Source: Pseudalkalibacillus decolorationis
Lineage (GTDB): Bacteria > Bacillota > Bacilli > Bacillales > Fictibacillaceae
Length of the DNA: 64,000 bases
Assembly: GCF_024609785.1 (NCBI RefSeq)
Contig: NZ_JANHJQ010000006.1
Location: 126,943 to 190,942, forward strand
Direction: 5' to 3'
Below, one piece after another: positions 35,379 to 44,977 of the stretch. The first letter of the stretch is position 1; every line of letters begins with the position of its first letter. Position numbers and translations under genes: made by a program. The notes beneath the pieces are model-generated. The model was given only the letters and a program-made list of their open reading frames with translations, did no database searches and was not told the DNA's origin.

Positions 35379-36350
35379 GTGAAACCGAAAATTGAGGACG
35401 TTGCCAAAGTTGCTGGTGTTTCACCAACAACTGTTTCAAGGGTTTTAAACAACCGTGGGTATATAGGTGAAAAGACGAGAAAAAAAGTTCATAAAGCCAT
35501 GGAGCAATTAAATTACTTTCCAAATGAAGTTGCTCGATCACTGTTCATAAAAAAAACGTTTTTAATTGGTCTTATTTTTCCAACGACAAGTAATCCATTT
35601 TATGGGCAGCTTATTTTTCATTTAGAAAATATTGCTGCGTCTCAAGGGTACAAGGTGTTGTTATGTAATAGTCAAGGGCGAGAGGATAAAGAGAAAAATT
35701 ATTTAAAAATGCTTCAAAGAAATCAGGTAGATGGAATAATAGCAGGTGCTCATAATAAAGGCATTGAAGAATATGAGATACCCAATTTACCAGTTGTAGG
35801 GGTTGATCGCTATTTATCTAATAAAATTCCTGTGGTTTCTAGCGACAATTACCTTGGAGGAAAACAAGCTACACAATTGCTAATTGATAAAGGCTGTAAA
35901 AATATCATTCACATTAATGGACCGATCTCTTTAGAGACTCCAGCAAATTTGAGAAGAAAAGCTTATGAGGATGTAATGAGGGCGAATCAATTAACTCCTC
36001 TTACATATGAAATAGATGATCACTTTACAATAATAAAACAACTATTCGAAGAAAACCCACAAGTGGAAGGTATTTTTGCAAGTGATGATTTAATTGCTTC
36101 ACGTGTAATGAGAGAAGCTAAAGATAGGAATATCAACATTCCGACAGATCTAAAAGTAGTAGGGTATGATGGTACAGAGACCACTCGGTTATTATTACCT
36201 GAGTTAAGTACTGTGCAGCAACCCATAAAAGAAATTGCAGAAAAAGCGATTGAACTCCTAGTGAAACAAATGGATGATAAAGATGATGATATTCAACTAG
36301 AAACCATACTACCTGGAAAATTAATTGAAGGTGAGACCACTGGGGATTAG
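35379..36350 (+). CDS. LacI-family regulator of the fructan operon (ScrR-like)
   Basis: 323 aa from the GTG at 35379 after AGGAGGAGC. HTH IEDVAKVAGVSPTTVSRVLNNRGYIGEKT and hinge ARSLFIKK; effector domain with IIAGAHNKG, VVGVDRYLS, GIFASDDLIASRVM and VVGYDGTETTRL. It lies upstream of, and in the same direction as, the sugar importer and GH32 genes, whose promoter overlaps TCAACCGGTTGA palindromes of the ScrR type. It probably represses until sucrose or a fructo-oligosaccharide is present. Confidence 0.93.
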   Translation: MKPKIEDVAKVAGVSPTTVSRVLNNRGYIGEKTRKKVHKAMEQLNYFPNEVARSLFIKKTFLIGLIFPTTSNPFYGQLIFHLENIAASQGYKVLLCNSQGREDKEKNYLKMLQRNQVDGIIAGAHNKGIEEYEIPNLPVVGVDRYLSNKIPVVSSDNYLGGKQATQLLIDKGCKNIIHINGPISLETPANLRRKAYEDVMRANQLTPLTYEIDDHFTIIKQLFEENPQVEGIFASDDLIASRVMREAKDRNINIPTDLKVVGYDGTETTRLLLPELSTVQQPIKEIAEKAIELLVKQMDDKDDDIQLETILPGKLIEGETTGD

Positions 36351-36405
36351 GTAATAATTCACAGCAATTTTACACAAATATAAAAAATCAAAATTTTTTG
36401 AAATT

Positions 36406-36427
36406 ATATGTCAACCGGTTGACATAT
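36406..36427. promoter_or_regulatory. Perfect 22-base LacI/ScrR-type operator
   Basis: The core TCAACCGGTTGA is extended by ATATG and CATAT, giving an exact palindrome of 22 bases. It overlaps the -35 of the downstream promoter. Confidence 0.88.
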
Positions 36428-36447
36428 AAAACCGGTTGATATATGAT
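36419..36447 (+). promoter_or_regulatory. Promoter of the fructan-uptake operon
   Basis: TTGACA (36419-36424), exactly 17 bases, TATGAT (36442-36447). The -35 lies in the palindromic operator, and a second half-match ACCGGTTGA (36431-36439) lies in the spacer, so repressor binding would block RNA polymerase. Confidence 0.78.
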
Positions 36448-36579
36448 TTTTCGTAAGCAGTTACATAACCAATAAGAAGTATACCTGCAAGTGGGAAGCG
36501 GGATTCATTACTGGTTGTATTGTTATCTTTTCAGGGGAATTTTGAGAACTATTCACTTATAAAGGAGGAGAAAGGTAAA

Positions 36580-37863
36580 ATGAAAAAGTTTATGATTTTA
36601 ATTGTTTGTTCTTTCTTGGTCATGATAACTACAGCTTGTAGCGGGGAGAAAGCATCCAGTGATAATAAAAATGAAGTGTCGCTATGGGTTCATACTTCTA
36701 AAGAAACTGCAGAAGGTAAAGCTATGCAAAAAATTATAGACCGATTTAATCAAGAATATGAAGGAAAGTACTCAGCAAACATTGAGTTTATTCCAAGAAG
36801 TGGTAGTGGCGGCGGATATGAGGATAAGATTAACGCTGCATTGACAACCGATACGTTACCAGATGTCTTTACTTTGGATGGACCTAACACTGCGGCGTAC
36901 GCGGAATCAGGAATGATAGCACCAATCGATGATTATATAAGCAATAAAGATGATTTATTGCCTAGTATTATCCAACAAGGGACATATGATGGGAAATTGT
37001 ATGCAGTTGGATATTCAGAATCTGGTGTAGGTGTCTTTTATAACAAACAAATGTTAAAAGATGCAGGTATTGACTTGTCTACTTTACCAACAGTTGATGA
37101 CCCATGGGATTGGAACCAATTTATGGAGTTATGTGAGACATTAGTTAATACCTATGATGTACCTGCGATAGACATGGGCTTGAATGATAAAAGTGAATGG
37201 TTAATGTATGCGTTCTCACCTTTTTTATGGTCTCAGGGAGGTAACATAGTCAATGAAGATGGGACCAAAGCAACAGGGGTTTTCAATGATGAGGACAGCG
37301 TAAAAACAATGAATTTCATTCAAGATATGGTCGAAAAAGGGTATACCACGAAGACCCCCGTTGAAAAGGCATTTCAAACTGGTAAATACCCAATGAAATT
37401 TACTGGTTCATGGACCATTGCAGAAATGGAGAGCAGCTATCCAGATGTGGAATATGGAATTATGCCGTACCCAACCTCCCCTGATACAAATAAGCTAGTT
37501 TCACCGTCAGGATCATGGCAATATGCAATGTCGGCTACAACGGACAAGAAGGAAGCAGCTGGTGCATTGATTGATTTTATGACATCCACAGAATCTCTTA
37601 CGGAAATCACTTTAGCAAACTCTGTACTTCCTGCAGCTTATTCAGTAGTAGAAGAAGTAAAAGATAAGGTTTCCCCTCAAATGAATGTTCTAATTAAGCA
37701 AAACACTAAAACAGGGCATGCCAGACCAGTTTTACCTGAATACCCTCAAGTTAGCAGGACTTTTCAACAAACGATCAGCAATGTAACATATTACGAAAAA
37801 AATAATGATATACAAAAATTACTAGATCAAAAGGCTGCACAAATGGATAAAGCTTTAAAATAA
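36580..37863 (+). CDS. Sugar ABC transporter substrate-binding lipoprotein (family 1, MalE-like)
   Basis: 427 aa from the ATG at 36580 after AAAGGAGGAGAAAGG. Lipobox VMITTAC. Extracellular-binding family 1 features: HTSKETAEGKAMQKIIDRFN, TDTLPDVFTLDG, GYSESGVGVFYNKQMLKDAGI, GKYPMKFTGSWTIAEM. It receives an oligosaccharide, probably fructo-oligosaccharide given the GH32 gene. An attenuator-like hairpin separates it from the permeases, the usual way to make more receptor than channel. Confidence 0.92.
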   Translation: MKKFMILIVCSFLVMITTACSGEKASSDNKNEVSLWVHTSKETAEGKAMQKIIDRFNQEYEGKYSANIEFIPRSGSGGGYEDKINAALTTDTLPDVFTLDGPNTAAYAESGMIAPIDDYISNKDDLLPSIIQQGTYDGKLYAVGYSESGVGVFYNKQMLKDAGIDLSTLPTVDDPWDWNQFMELCETLVNTYDVPAIDMGLNDKSEWLMYAFSPFLWSQGGNIVNEDGTKATGVFNDEDSVKTMNFIQDMVEKGYTTKTPVEKAFQTGKYPMKFTGSWTIAEMESSYPDVEYGIMPYPTSPDTNKLVSPSGSWQYAMSATTDKKEAAGALIDFMTSTESLTEITLANSVLPAAYSVVEEVKDKVSPQMNVLIKQNTKTGHARPVLPEYPQVSRTFQQTISNVTYYEKNNDIQKLLDQKAAQMDKALK

Positions 37864-37872
37864 AAGACGGGT

Positions 37873-37908
37873 AATCCGGCTTGGAGCATTTCCAAGTCGG
37901 ATTCTTTT
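37873..37908 (+). terminator. Intercistronic hairpin between receptor and permease genes
   Basis: AATCCGGCTTGGA (37873-37885) pairs with TCCAAGTCGGATT (37891-37903), followed by CTTTT. A partial terminator or 3' mRNA-protecting stem. Confidence 0.65.
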
Positions 37909-37925
37909 AAAAGGAGTTTTCACGG

Positions 37926-38804
37926 ATGAAGAATATAAATGTAAGGGAGAGCATAGCAGCGTACTCATTTTTATCACCGGCCTTGATACTTTTAGGACTT
38001 TTTTTGCTTTTACCTGTCTTGATGGCCATTTATTATGCATTCACAGACTATTATTTATTAACGCCGGATAATAGACAATTTGTTGGCTTGGAAAATTTTA
38101 TTGCCATTATTAAAGATCCAATCTTTTTACAAAGTTTAAAGAATGTTGCCCTATTTGTTGTATGTGTGATCCCTGTACAAATAGGCTCAGCTCTTGGGTT
38201 GGCTTTATTGATTAATAAACAAAGAAGAGGAAATTTGTTTTTCAAAGTAGCCTTTTTCGCTCCAGTAGTTCTATCTTTAGTCGTTATTTCTGTTCTTTGG
38301 TTATACCTGCTGAATCCATCAGAAGGATTAATCAACGTCATCTTAGAGCGAGTTGGAATAAATCCACAGCCGTTCTTGACAAGTCCCGATCAAGCGATTT
38401 ATACCATTGTTTTTGTGTCCGCTTGGCAAGGTGCAGGGTATCAGATGTTAATATTTCTGGCTGGACTTCAAAACATACCTTCCAGTGTGTATGAGGCTAG
38501 TAAAATGGATGGCGCAAACAAATGGCAAAATTTTATTCATATTACATTGCCATTATTAAAACCTACATCCATTTTAATTATGATTACAACACTGATTGCT
38601 GCTTTTAAATTGATTATACAGCCAATGGTCATGACGCAAGGTGGACCAATGAATTCTACAATGACTCCTGTTTACTATATCTACCAAACTGGATTTTCAG
38701 ATCGGCTGATTGGTTACGCAAGTGCTATGACAGTTGTTTTTGGAATACTGATTGGGATTGTGACATTCATACAAAGCAAAGTATCAAGGGAGGATGATTC
38801 ATAA
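37926..38804 (+). CDS. Sugar ABC transporter permease (MalF/UgpA-like)
   Basis: 292 aa, six membrane segments. ATG after AAAAGGAGTTTTCACGG. EAA loop: SVYEASKMDGANKWQNFIHITLPLLKPT (residues about 190-217). It starts 63 bases after the receptor gene and overlaps the second permease by one base. Half of the channel for oligosaccharide uptake. Confidence 0.93.
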   Translation: MKNINVRESIAAYSFLSPALILLGLFLLLPVLMAIYYAFTDYYLLTPDNRQFVGLENFIAIIKDPIFLQSLKNVALFVVCVIPVQIGSALGLALLINKQRRGNLFFKVAFFAPVVLSLVVISVLWLYLLNPSEGLINVILERVGINPQPFLTSPDQAIYTIVFVSAWQGAGYQMLIFLAGLQNIPSSVYEASKMDGANKWQNFIHITLPLLKPTSILIMITTLIAAFKLIIQPMVMTQGGPMNSTMTPVYYIYQTGFSDRLIGYASAMTVVFGILIGIVTFIQSKVSREDDS

Positions 38805-39646
38805 TGAGTAGAAAATTTAAAAAAGTAGTAGAATATACATTTTTGATTTTATTAGCATGTATTTTTATCTTCCCTTTGATATGGATGGTAGCCTCCTCGA
38901 TGAAACCTGAAGCAAATATCCCTGTTGATATGGGCAGTATCCAATCCCTGCTTCCATCCATCGTTCCTTCTGAATGGTTTCAAACCTATCAAGAGTTATT
39001 TTCCAGGTTTGATGTTTTTCAATATATATTCAATAGTGTTACCTATGCAATAGTGGTCACATTAGGGTCTATTGTTGTTAATGCCATGGCGGGATATGCC
39101 TTTTCTAAATTTGATTTTATTGGAAAAAAGGTGCTGTTTGGACTATTAATAGCGTTGTTGATTGTGCCGGCAGAAACATTAATTATTACTCAATTTACGG
39201 TTGCGCATGATTTAGGAATATTGAACACAAGGTTAGCAGTAATATTACCGATGATTGCAAATATGTTCTTCATTTATCTATTTAGAAACTTTTTTAAAGC
39301 CATACCAGATGAAATCATTGAGTCTGTTAAACTAGATGGCGCCAATTACTGGACTATATTTTGGAAAATCATATTACCAATGTCCAAACCTGCTATTGCG
39401 ACGGTTGGGACATTATCATTTATCTTAAGTTGGAATGACTACTTGTGGCCTTTAATGGTGTTGACAGATTCAGAAAAGTTTCCTCTTCAAGTAGCTATTA
39501 CGAACATAAATACAACCCCTCCTGTTTATACGAATCAGGTAATGGCGATTCTTACGATATCCACGATACCATTAATCATCGTCTATATCGTGGCGCAAAA
39601 GTATTTACTCCAGGGACTTGGCGGGTCTGGAACAGGGATTAAATAA
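38804..39646 (+). CDS. Sugar ABC transporter permease (MalG/UgpE-like)
   Basis: 280 aa, six membrane segments. Its ATG overlaps the previous stop (ATAATG). EAA loop: EIIESVKLDGANYWTIFWKIILPMSKPA. The other half of the channel. No ATPase gene follows, so the importer must borrow a shared MsmX-type ATPase encoded elsewhere, as is common in Bacillus. Confidence 0.93.
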   Translation: MSRKFKKVVEYTFLILLACIFIFPLIWMVASSMKPEANIPVDMGSIQSLLPSIVPSEWFQTYQELFSRFDVFQYIFNSVTYAIVVTLGSIVVNAMAGYAFSKFDFIGKKVLFGLLIALLIVPAETLIITQFTVAHDLGILNTRLAVILPMIANMFFIYLFRNFFKAIPDEIIESVKLDGANYWTIFWKIILPMSKPAIATVGTLSFILSWNDYLWPLMVLTDSEKFPLQVAITNINTTPPVYTNQVMAILTISTIPLIIVYIVAQKYLLQGLGGSGTGIK

Positions 39647-39719
39647 AGATACTTTGAAATTAGAAGTAACAAAAAAGTCATACAGGATATGATTGATATA
39701 CAAATGGAGGATCACTAAA

Positions 39720-41174
39720 ATGACAATCAATTTTTTACAAAAATACAAACCACATTTACACTTTGCACCTAAAAAAAATTGGATGAACGATCCGAATGGC
39801 TTAGTATATTTTGAAGGTGAATATCACCTTTTTTACCAATATAATCCCTACGACAGTATATGGGGACCTATGCATTGGGGACATGCTGTCAGTAAAGACA
39901 TGATCAAATGGTCGGAACTGGATATCGCGTTATACCCAGATGAACATGGCACCATTTTTTCCGGAAGTGCAGTTGTCGACTGGCATAATTCTACTGGTCT
40001 TTTCCCAGATAAGCCAGGTATAGTGTCAATCTTTACCCAACAGTTAGAAGGCAGTGAGAAAATACCACCGAAACAATCACAGAGTTTAGCTTATAGTCAC
40101 GACAATGGCAGGACTTGGAGTAAGTATCAAGGAAATCCTGTACTTGAACATGAAAGCAAAATCGACTTTAGAGATCCTAAAGTGTTCTGGCACAAGGGAA
40201 CCAATAAATGGGTTATGGTATTAGCTACAGGTCAAACCATTTCGATTTATTCTTCACAGAATCTAATAGATTGGGAGTTTGAAAGCGAGTTCGGAGATCA
40301 TATTGGTGTTCATGATGGCGTGTGGGAATGCCCAGATTTATTTCAATTAAAGGTAGAAAACAGTGAAGAAACAAAATGGGTTTTATTTGTAAGCATTGGA
40401 GATAACCCTCAATTTGACGCAGGTTCCCGGACGCAGTACTTTATTGGGAGCTTTGATGGTTCTCAATTTACGGCAGGTGATGAATCAAATGACTGGTTGG
40501 ACTTTGGAAAAGATAATTATGCTGGAGTCAGCTTTTCTGATATTCCTGAAAAAGATGGGAGACGCATTTACTTGGGGTGGATGAGTAACTGGCGATATGC
40601 AAATCAAGTTCCAACAGAAGGATGGCGAGGTCAAATGACACTGCCAAGGGAACTATCCCTGCGGAAAAATGGAGAGGTATATAAAGTCATTCAAAAACCA
40701 GTAAAGGAACTAGATTCCTATTTTTCTAATAAGGAAGACATTAACGATGTAATCGGGAGTGGAGATGGATTAAAAGAAGTTAAGATTAATAAATCTTATT
40801 TGGATTGGGTCTTAAATGTTGAAAGGATTGATGCAACAAAATTTGGCATCATCCTCCACCATACTGAAGAACATTTTACGAGAATAACGTTTGATTCAAC
40901 TGAGAATGTGGTGATCTTAGATCGTAAAAGCTCTGGGATAATTGATTTTTCGGAAAACTTTTCAAATATACAAGCAGTGAAAATGGACAATGTCAACAAC
41001 ATACAACTACATATGGTTATTGATTCTTCTTCCATAGAACTATTTGTAAATGAAGGGGAATATGCAATAACAAGTTTAATCTACCCAGATAAAGCATGTG
41101 AAAACATTTCAATATTTGCAGTAAATGGAAAAGTTAAAGTTAGCAATAGCCACATGTCGACTCCTGTTAAATAG
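39720..41174 (+). CDS. GH32 beta-fructosidase (sucrose-6-phosphate hydrolase/levanase family)
   Basis: 484 aa from the ATG at 39720 after AATGGAGG. The three catalytic motifs are complete: WMNDPNG (nucleophile Asp), FRDPKVFW (RDP, transition-state Asp), and WECPDLF (acid/base Glu). An N-terminal five-blade propeller is followed by the C-terminal beta-sandwich from about residue 340. No signal peptide, so it acts in the cytoplasm on sugar delivered by the ABC importer. Uptake by ABC rather than PTS argues for unphosphorylated fructo-oligosaccharide or sucrose as substrate. Confidence 0.93.
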   Translation: MTINFLQKYKPHLHFAPKKNWMNDPNGLVYFEGEYHLFYQYNPYDSIWGPMHWGHAVSKDMIKWSELDIALYPDEHGTIFSGSAVVDWHNSTGLFPDKPGIVSIFTQQLEGSEKIPPKQSQSLAYSHDNGRTWSKYQGNPVLEHESKIDFRDPKVFWHKGTNKWVMVLATGQTISIYSSQNLIDWEFESEFGDHIGVHDGVWECPDLFQLKVENSEETKWVLFVSIGDNPQFDAGSRTQYFIGSFDGSQFTAGDESNDWLDFGKDNYAGVSFSDIPEKDGRRIYLGWMSNWRYANQVPTEGWRGQMTLPRELSLRKNGEVYKVIQKPVKELDSYFSNKEDINDVIGSGDGLKEVKINKSYLDWVLNVERIDATKFGIILHHTEEHFTRITFDSTENVVILDRKSSGIIDFSENFSNIQAVKMDNVNNIQLHMVIDSSSIELFVNEGEYAITSLIYPDKACENISIFAVNGKVKVSNSHMSTPVK

Positions 41175-41230
41175 AATAAGCAGGGCCCACAGTAAGAATT
41201 AAACTAATGGTTGTTTTAAACAATGAGATA

Positions 41231-41298
41231 AAAGGGTGGGGAGGGTGATATGTTACTTTTATTTGAAAAAAGTGACTGCATTTCCCTCCCTTTTTTTA
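41231..41298 (+). terminator. Terminator of the fructan operon
   Basis: AAAGGGTGGGGAGGG (from 41231) can pair with the CCCTCCCTTTTTTT tract (41284-41297), ending in seven T. Confidence 0.6.
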
Positions 41299-41309
41299 AA
41301 GGAAAGAAA

Positions 41310-41875
41310 TTAACTTCCTGTTGGCCGTGAGGAGTCAAAAACATGTTCAACATCAAAAAATTGTTCTAATACATCATTTTTTTCCGGTTAACGCTCCCCG
41401 CATACGTAAGCCATCCACATTAATACGGGCTTGTCGGAAGTAATCTGGCCCTAATTGGGACCAGGAAGTTTTTGATGCGTCCACATTGGCATAATAATCA
41501 AAGCCCTGACTTTTCAAAAAGGCATACTTATCACTTGAATACTACTTCCAGTCTTCAATATCACTGCCAAAAGCGAAAAATAATTGTGTCTGTAGGCCCG
41601 ACAATGGGTTCCACCTCTTGTTTCCATTTAAATGTATCTTTCTTTAATTGATCCAAAGATACTTCGTTTGCATTAACCTCAGCTTGTGCTAACAGTTGTT
41701 CTTTTTGATTTTTCTCTTCTTGTGTCATGTTCGGTTTTGATTTTTTGTCAGAGTCTTTCTTTTGGCTAGAATGAGAGTGTGTTTTCGCTATATCTGTTGC
41801 TGTTGTATGATTCTGGCAGCCTGCCATAAGAGCTATGATGAGCAAAATCGGTATCAAGGCAAAACATTTTTTCAT
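41310..41875 (-). pseudogene. Polysaccharide-deacetylase-like lipoprotein, degraded
   Basis: The N-terminus (MKKCFALIPILLIIALMAGC, then a Lys/Ser/His-rich linker) is a clean lipoprotein start at 41875 and reads to a stop at 41561. A second frame continues at once with AFGSDIEDWK, an in-frame TAG, then YSSDKYAFLKSQGFDYYANV and QLGPDYFRQARINVDGLRM. A third frame ends it with DVLEQFFDVEHVFDSS and a stop at 41310. Order and content match the C-terminal part of Bacillus polysaccharide-deacetylase lipoproteins, but the catalytic NodB core is missing. Two frameshifts, one stop and a deletion make it non-functional. Confidence 0.72.
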
Positions 41876-42270
41876 TGAAGCTACTCCTCGTATTTATTAA
41901 ATGGTTTAGTATAGAGTTATAAAGAACCCCATCCTATAATAAGACGAAATTCACACTTTTTTTGTTTCACTCTCATAAAAAAGATTTATATACTAATTGA
42001 TCCACTTAAACAACCTTCAATAAATTCTTTCAAAGATGTTGCAACTCTATTTCTACTATCATCTTCGTGGTTCAAAACGTATACTGGAGGAAATTTTGTT
42101 TATCATCTCCATCCACACTTTTCTCACTTCCTTAAATTTTTTATTCATCCTATTTCCAACTTCGATATTCTTCCTAAAATCCCCTTCTGTTATTTCTGGT
42201 ACAAAAGTAAAAAAGACACGCTCTTAGAGAAACGTGCCCATTTGAATAATAAATATCTTCAGTTTTACAA
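41876..42270. other. Intergenic region, no supported gene
   Basis: AT-rich, about 400 bases. Short open frames on the plus strand lack ribosome sites and protein-like composition. Confidence 0.4.
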
Positions 42271-42279
42271 AAAGGGGTA

Positions 42280-42342
42280 GAGGGTAGCCGTCAGGAAAAT
42301 ACGGATTTACAACGTCAAGAAAATTTTCCTGACACTATCCCC
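42280..42342. terminator. Large inverted repeat downstream of the aldehyde dehydrogenase
   Basis: GTCAGGAAAAT (42290-42300) and ATTTTCCTGAC (42323-42333) are perfect. Outer GGGTAGCC/ACTATCCC pairs extend the stem. It lies just past the 3' end of the minus-strand gene. Confidence 0.5.
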
Positions 42343-42384
42343 CATTATCCTAATTGGTTGAAGAGGGGACCTATCGTGATAACA

Positions 42385-43812
42385 TTATGAAGGCATACCG
42401 ACAACGGCTTTAATTTCTAAATACTCTTCGATTCCGTAGTCACCCCATTCTCGTCCGAAACCAGATTGCTTGTAGCCGCCAAATGGCGCAGAGAAATCAG
42501 CCGGTGCCTGATTTACGGTTATACGTCCTGCACGAATTGAAGAAGCAACCCTATCTACAGTGACTTCATCTTCCCCGATGACGTAACCTGCTAATCCATA
42601 AATGGTATCGTTCGCAATCTCAATGGCTTCATCAAGGTTTTCATACGTGAGAATGGACATGACTGGACCGAAGATTTCTTCTTGAGCAATGATCATGTCA
42701 TTTTTTACGTCTGCGAAGACGGTTGGTTTCACGTAATATCCTTTCTCTAATCCTTCAGGTTTACCGGTCCCGCCCGCAACGAGTGTTGCTCCTTCTGACT
42801 GACCTTTCTTTATATATTCCTGAACACGATCATATTGTTTTTCAGACACGAGAGGTCCATAATATGTTTTTTCATCCCTAGGGTCTCCGACAGGAAATTG
42901 TGGAAGAACTTCTTTAACGGCTTTAACAAACTCATCTTTCTTAGACTTAGGAATTAACGTACGTGTCGCAGCCGTACAAACTTGCCCTGAGTTGGTTAAG
43001 ACATTGGCAACGGCCATTTTCGCCGCTTTCTTTACATCATAATCATCGAGAACGATGAGCGGAGATTTCCCACCGAGTTCTAATGCAACTCTTTTTACGG
43101 TTTTGGCAGCATTTTCACTAATCTTCTGACCGACCGCTCCAGAGCCTGTAAAGGAAACAAAGTCGATGTCAGGGTGAGAGCTAATCCCATTTCCGACAAT
43201 TTCCCCAGAACCGTTTACGAGATTGAATACACCTTTCGGTAGTCCAGCAGCTTCGAATACTTCTGCTAAAATGATTGCGGCATACGGTGTAAGTTCAGAT
43301 GGTTTCAGAATGACTGTGCTGCCAGCTGCGAATGCACTTGCAAGCTTCGTTGATGTCTGATTTGTGGGGAAGTTCCACGGTGTGATCAATCCGCTCACGC
43401 CGATTGCTTCTTTACGAATTAATGTTGATCCTCTTCTTTCGGAGAATTCGAAGGTTTCCAATTCCTTAGCCGCTTGGCGAAAGTGTGAGAGGCCCATATT
43501 GTAGTGCATTTTATAACTCATTTTTAGAGGTGCGCCCAATTCTTGTGTAATCATTTCTACGATATCGTCTTTACGTTTCTCGTATTCATCAGCAATACGG
43601 TTTAATAAATCAATACGTTCTTGCTTTGAGGTTTGTGAAAAAGAAGGAAAAGCTGCTCGTGCTGCAGCAACAGCTTTATCTAAATCTTCTTCCGTACCGT
43701 TACTGATTTGGCCAATAACTTCTTCTGTAGCAGGGTTAATGACATTAATTGTTTCGCTGCCTGTTGATGCAACCCATTCACCATTAATAAAATGCTTTAA
43801 ATGAGATCTCAT
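42385..43812 (-). CDS. NAD(P)-dependent aldehyde dehydrogenase
   Basis: 475 aa, normal length. Motifs: [44 protein letters not shown] (cofactor site), [27 protein letters not shown] (general-base Glu), [15 protein letters not shown] (catalytic Cys), [12 protein letters not shown], and [18 protein letters not shown] after AAAGGAGCGATTAACAC on the minus strand. Monocistronic. The substrate cannot be told from sequence or neighbours. Confidence 0.93.
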   Translation of the reverse strand: MRSHLKHFINGEWVASTGSETINVINPATEEVIGQISNGTEEDLDKAVAAARAAFPSFSQTSKQERIDLLNRIADEYEKRKDDIVEMITQELGAPLKMSYKMHYNMGLSHFRQAAKELETFEFSERRGSTLIRKEAIGVSGLITPWNFPTNQTSTKLASAFAAGSTVILKPSELTPYAAIILAEVFEAAGLPKGVFNLVNGSGEIVGNGISSHPDIDFVSFTGSGAVGQKISENAAKTVKRVALELGGKSPLIVLDDYDVKKAAKMAVANVLTNSGQVCTAATRTLIPKSKKDEFVKAVKEVLPQFPVGDPRDEKTYYGPLVSEKQYDRVQEYIKKGQSEGATLVAGGTGKPEGLEKGYYVKPTVFADVKNDMIIAQEEIFGPVMSILTYENLDEAIEIANDTIYGLAGYVIGEDEVTVDRVASSIRAGRITVNQAPADFSAPFGGYKQSGFGREWGDYGIEEYLEIKAVVGMPS

Positions 43813-44160
43813 GTGTTAATCGCTCCTTTGTCAGATTGATTGGGTACTTAAGAAAAAGTATAGTTGTATTTATCTATTGAATCTACATTAATGCTTAATT
43901 CCCGCCAGAAAATTCTATAGACATTTTCCGTTATATGTAAAAGTTAACCTACTAGTAGGGGAAACACGGATTTAGTTTTTCATTTAGCGAATAACTGATG
44001 AATTTTTTGATGTCCCTTCAATCATCCTCTTGCAAACCAGGAACTGGTGAAAATGTAAGAAGGGGTACCTCCAAGATACGTGTAAAAAAGGACAAAGGCT
44101 GGAAACCATCCCCCTTGAAAATTTCGGACATTTCCTACTGCTCATTTCAGAAAAGGGCCA
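43813..44160. other. Intergenic region upstream of the intron-like element
   Basis: No convincing gene. A 63-codon plus-strand frame at 43998-44189 has no ribosome site and no recognisable content. The part at about 44110-44220 reads as short gene-like fragments (GHFLLLISEKGQIM) without a start. Confidence 0.35.
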
Positions 44161-44167
44161 GATTATG

Positions 44168-44848
44168 GTGCGAAACGTTTCTAACCTAACTTGGGGATGG
44201 TCACATTACCCAGATAAAAGTTAGACAATTCTTTCAGGAATTGAAGGATTATATTGAAGAGTCAAATGATAGAGTAACGACTTGAAGGGCTCTCTCTGCG
44301 TCGAGTAGCACTTGATTTAGTAAGAATGATCGTGTTATAAGCTCGGCAAAAAGGCGTAAAAATTTACCATATCAGTTCGGCTGACGAAAGCCTACCAGAG
44401 GGGGTGGTGTAAATCATGATGCTTGAGTTGAATGAATATGGTGAGAATGCTTAAAGAACCTAAAGTAAAAGGTTAAGCTGACGAACTTCTGGATGTACGG
44501 GTCTAGACTGGCAATACATAGAAATGTGTATATCACCTAATGTGAGGTTAGCAGTGGATGAGTAAGACTCACAATTATGAAAATCCATAATGTGTTACAG
44601 GCATATGAACGGCTAACAAGAAGTACCTAAGTTCATTCTATAATAGATATAATTCAACGTTGTAAACTGATAACGTGGAGGACTTACTTCCTTTGAATCG
44701 GTGCTAAGGAAAGCAGTAGTGAGAATAACTACTGTATAACTTATCTTTGTATTGGTGAAAGTGGTGGCACAGTACCAATGAAAGTTGCACATACGGTGCA
44801 AACAGGGGAAAAGGGAGAGATAACGTCAAACCCTTACCTATCTGTATG
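44168..44848 (+). ncRNA. Candidate ORF-less, possibly decayed group II intron
   Basis: Begins GTGCGAAAC, matching the group II 5' end GUGYG. About 540 bases of hairpin-rich, non-coding sequence follow, including GAACGGCTAACAAGAAGTACC and GAATCGGTGCTAAGG, blocks I associate with domains II-III of Bacillus introns. A domain V-like hairpin at about 44766-44798 has GCACAGTA, a GAAA tetraloop and TACGGTGC; compared with GAGCCGTA/TACGGTTC it keeps pairing through paired changes but has one A-G mismatch and lacks the AGC triad. A domain VI-like segment ends CCCTTACCTATCTGTAT. No reverse transcriptase is present. Boundaries and activity are inferred. Confidence 0.5.
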
Positions 44849-44977
44849 AATAAGACTTAGAGGGAGGTTAGTGAAAGAAGGATTGCTGAAAAACATAAGA
44901 TAGAATATGATAACCAAAGAAAGATAATAGCCCGTGATAAACAAGGTTAAAAAACATGGGAAAAGGCTTGAAGAAAA

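Noticed and set aside
42036-42227. 63-codon plus-strand frame after the deacetylase pseudogene
   Set aside because: Very AT-rich, no ribosome site, composition not protein-like.
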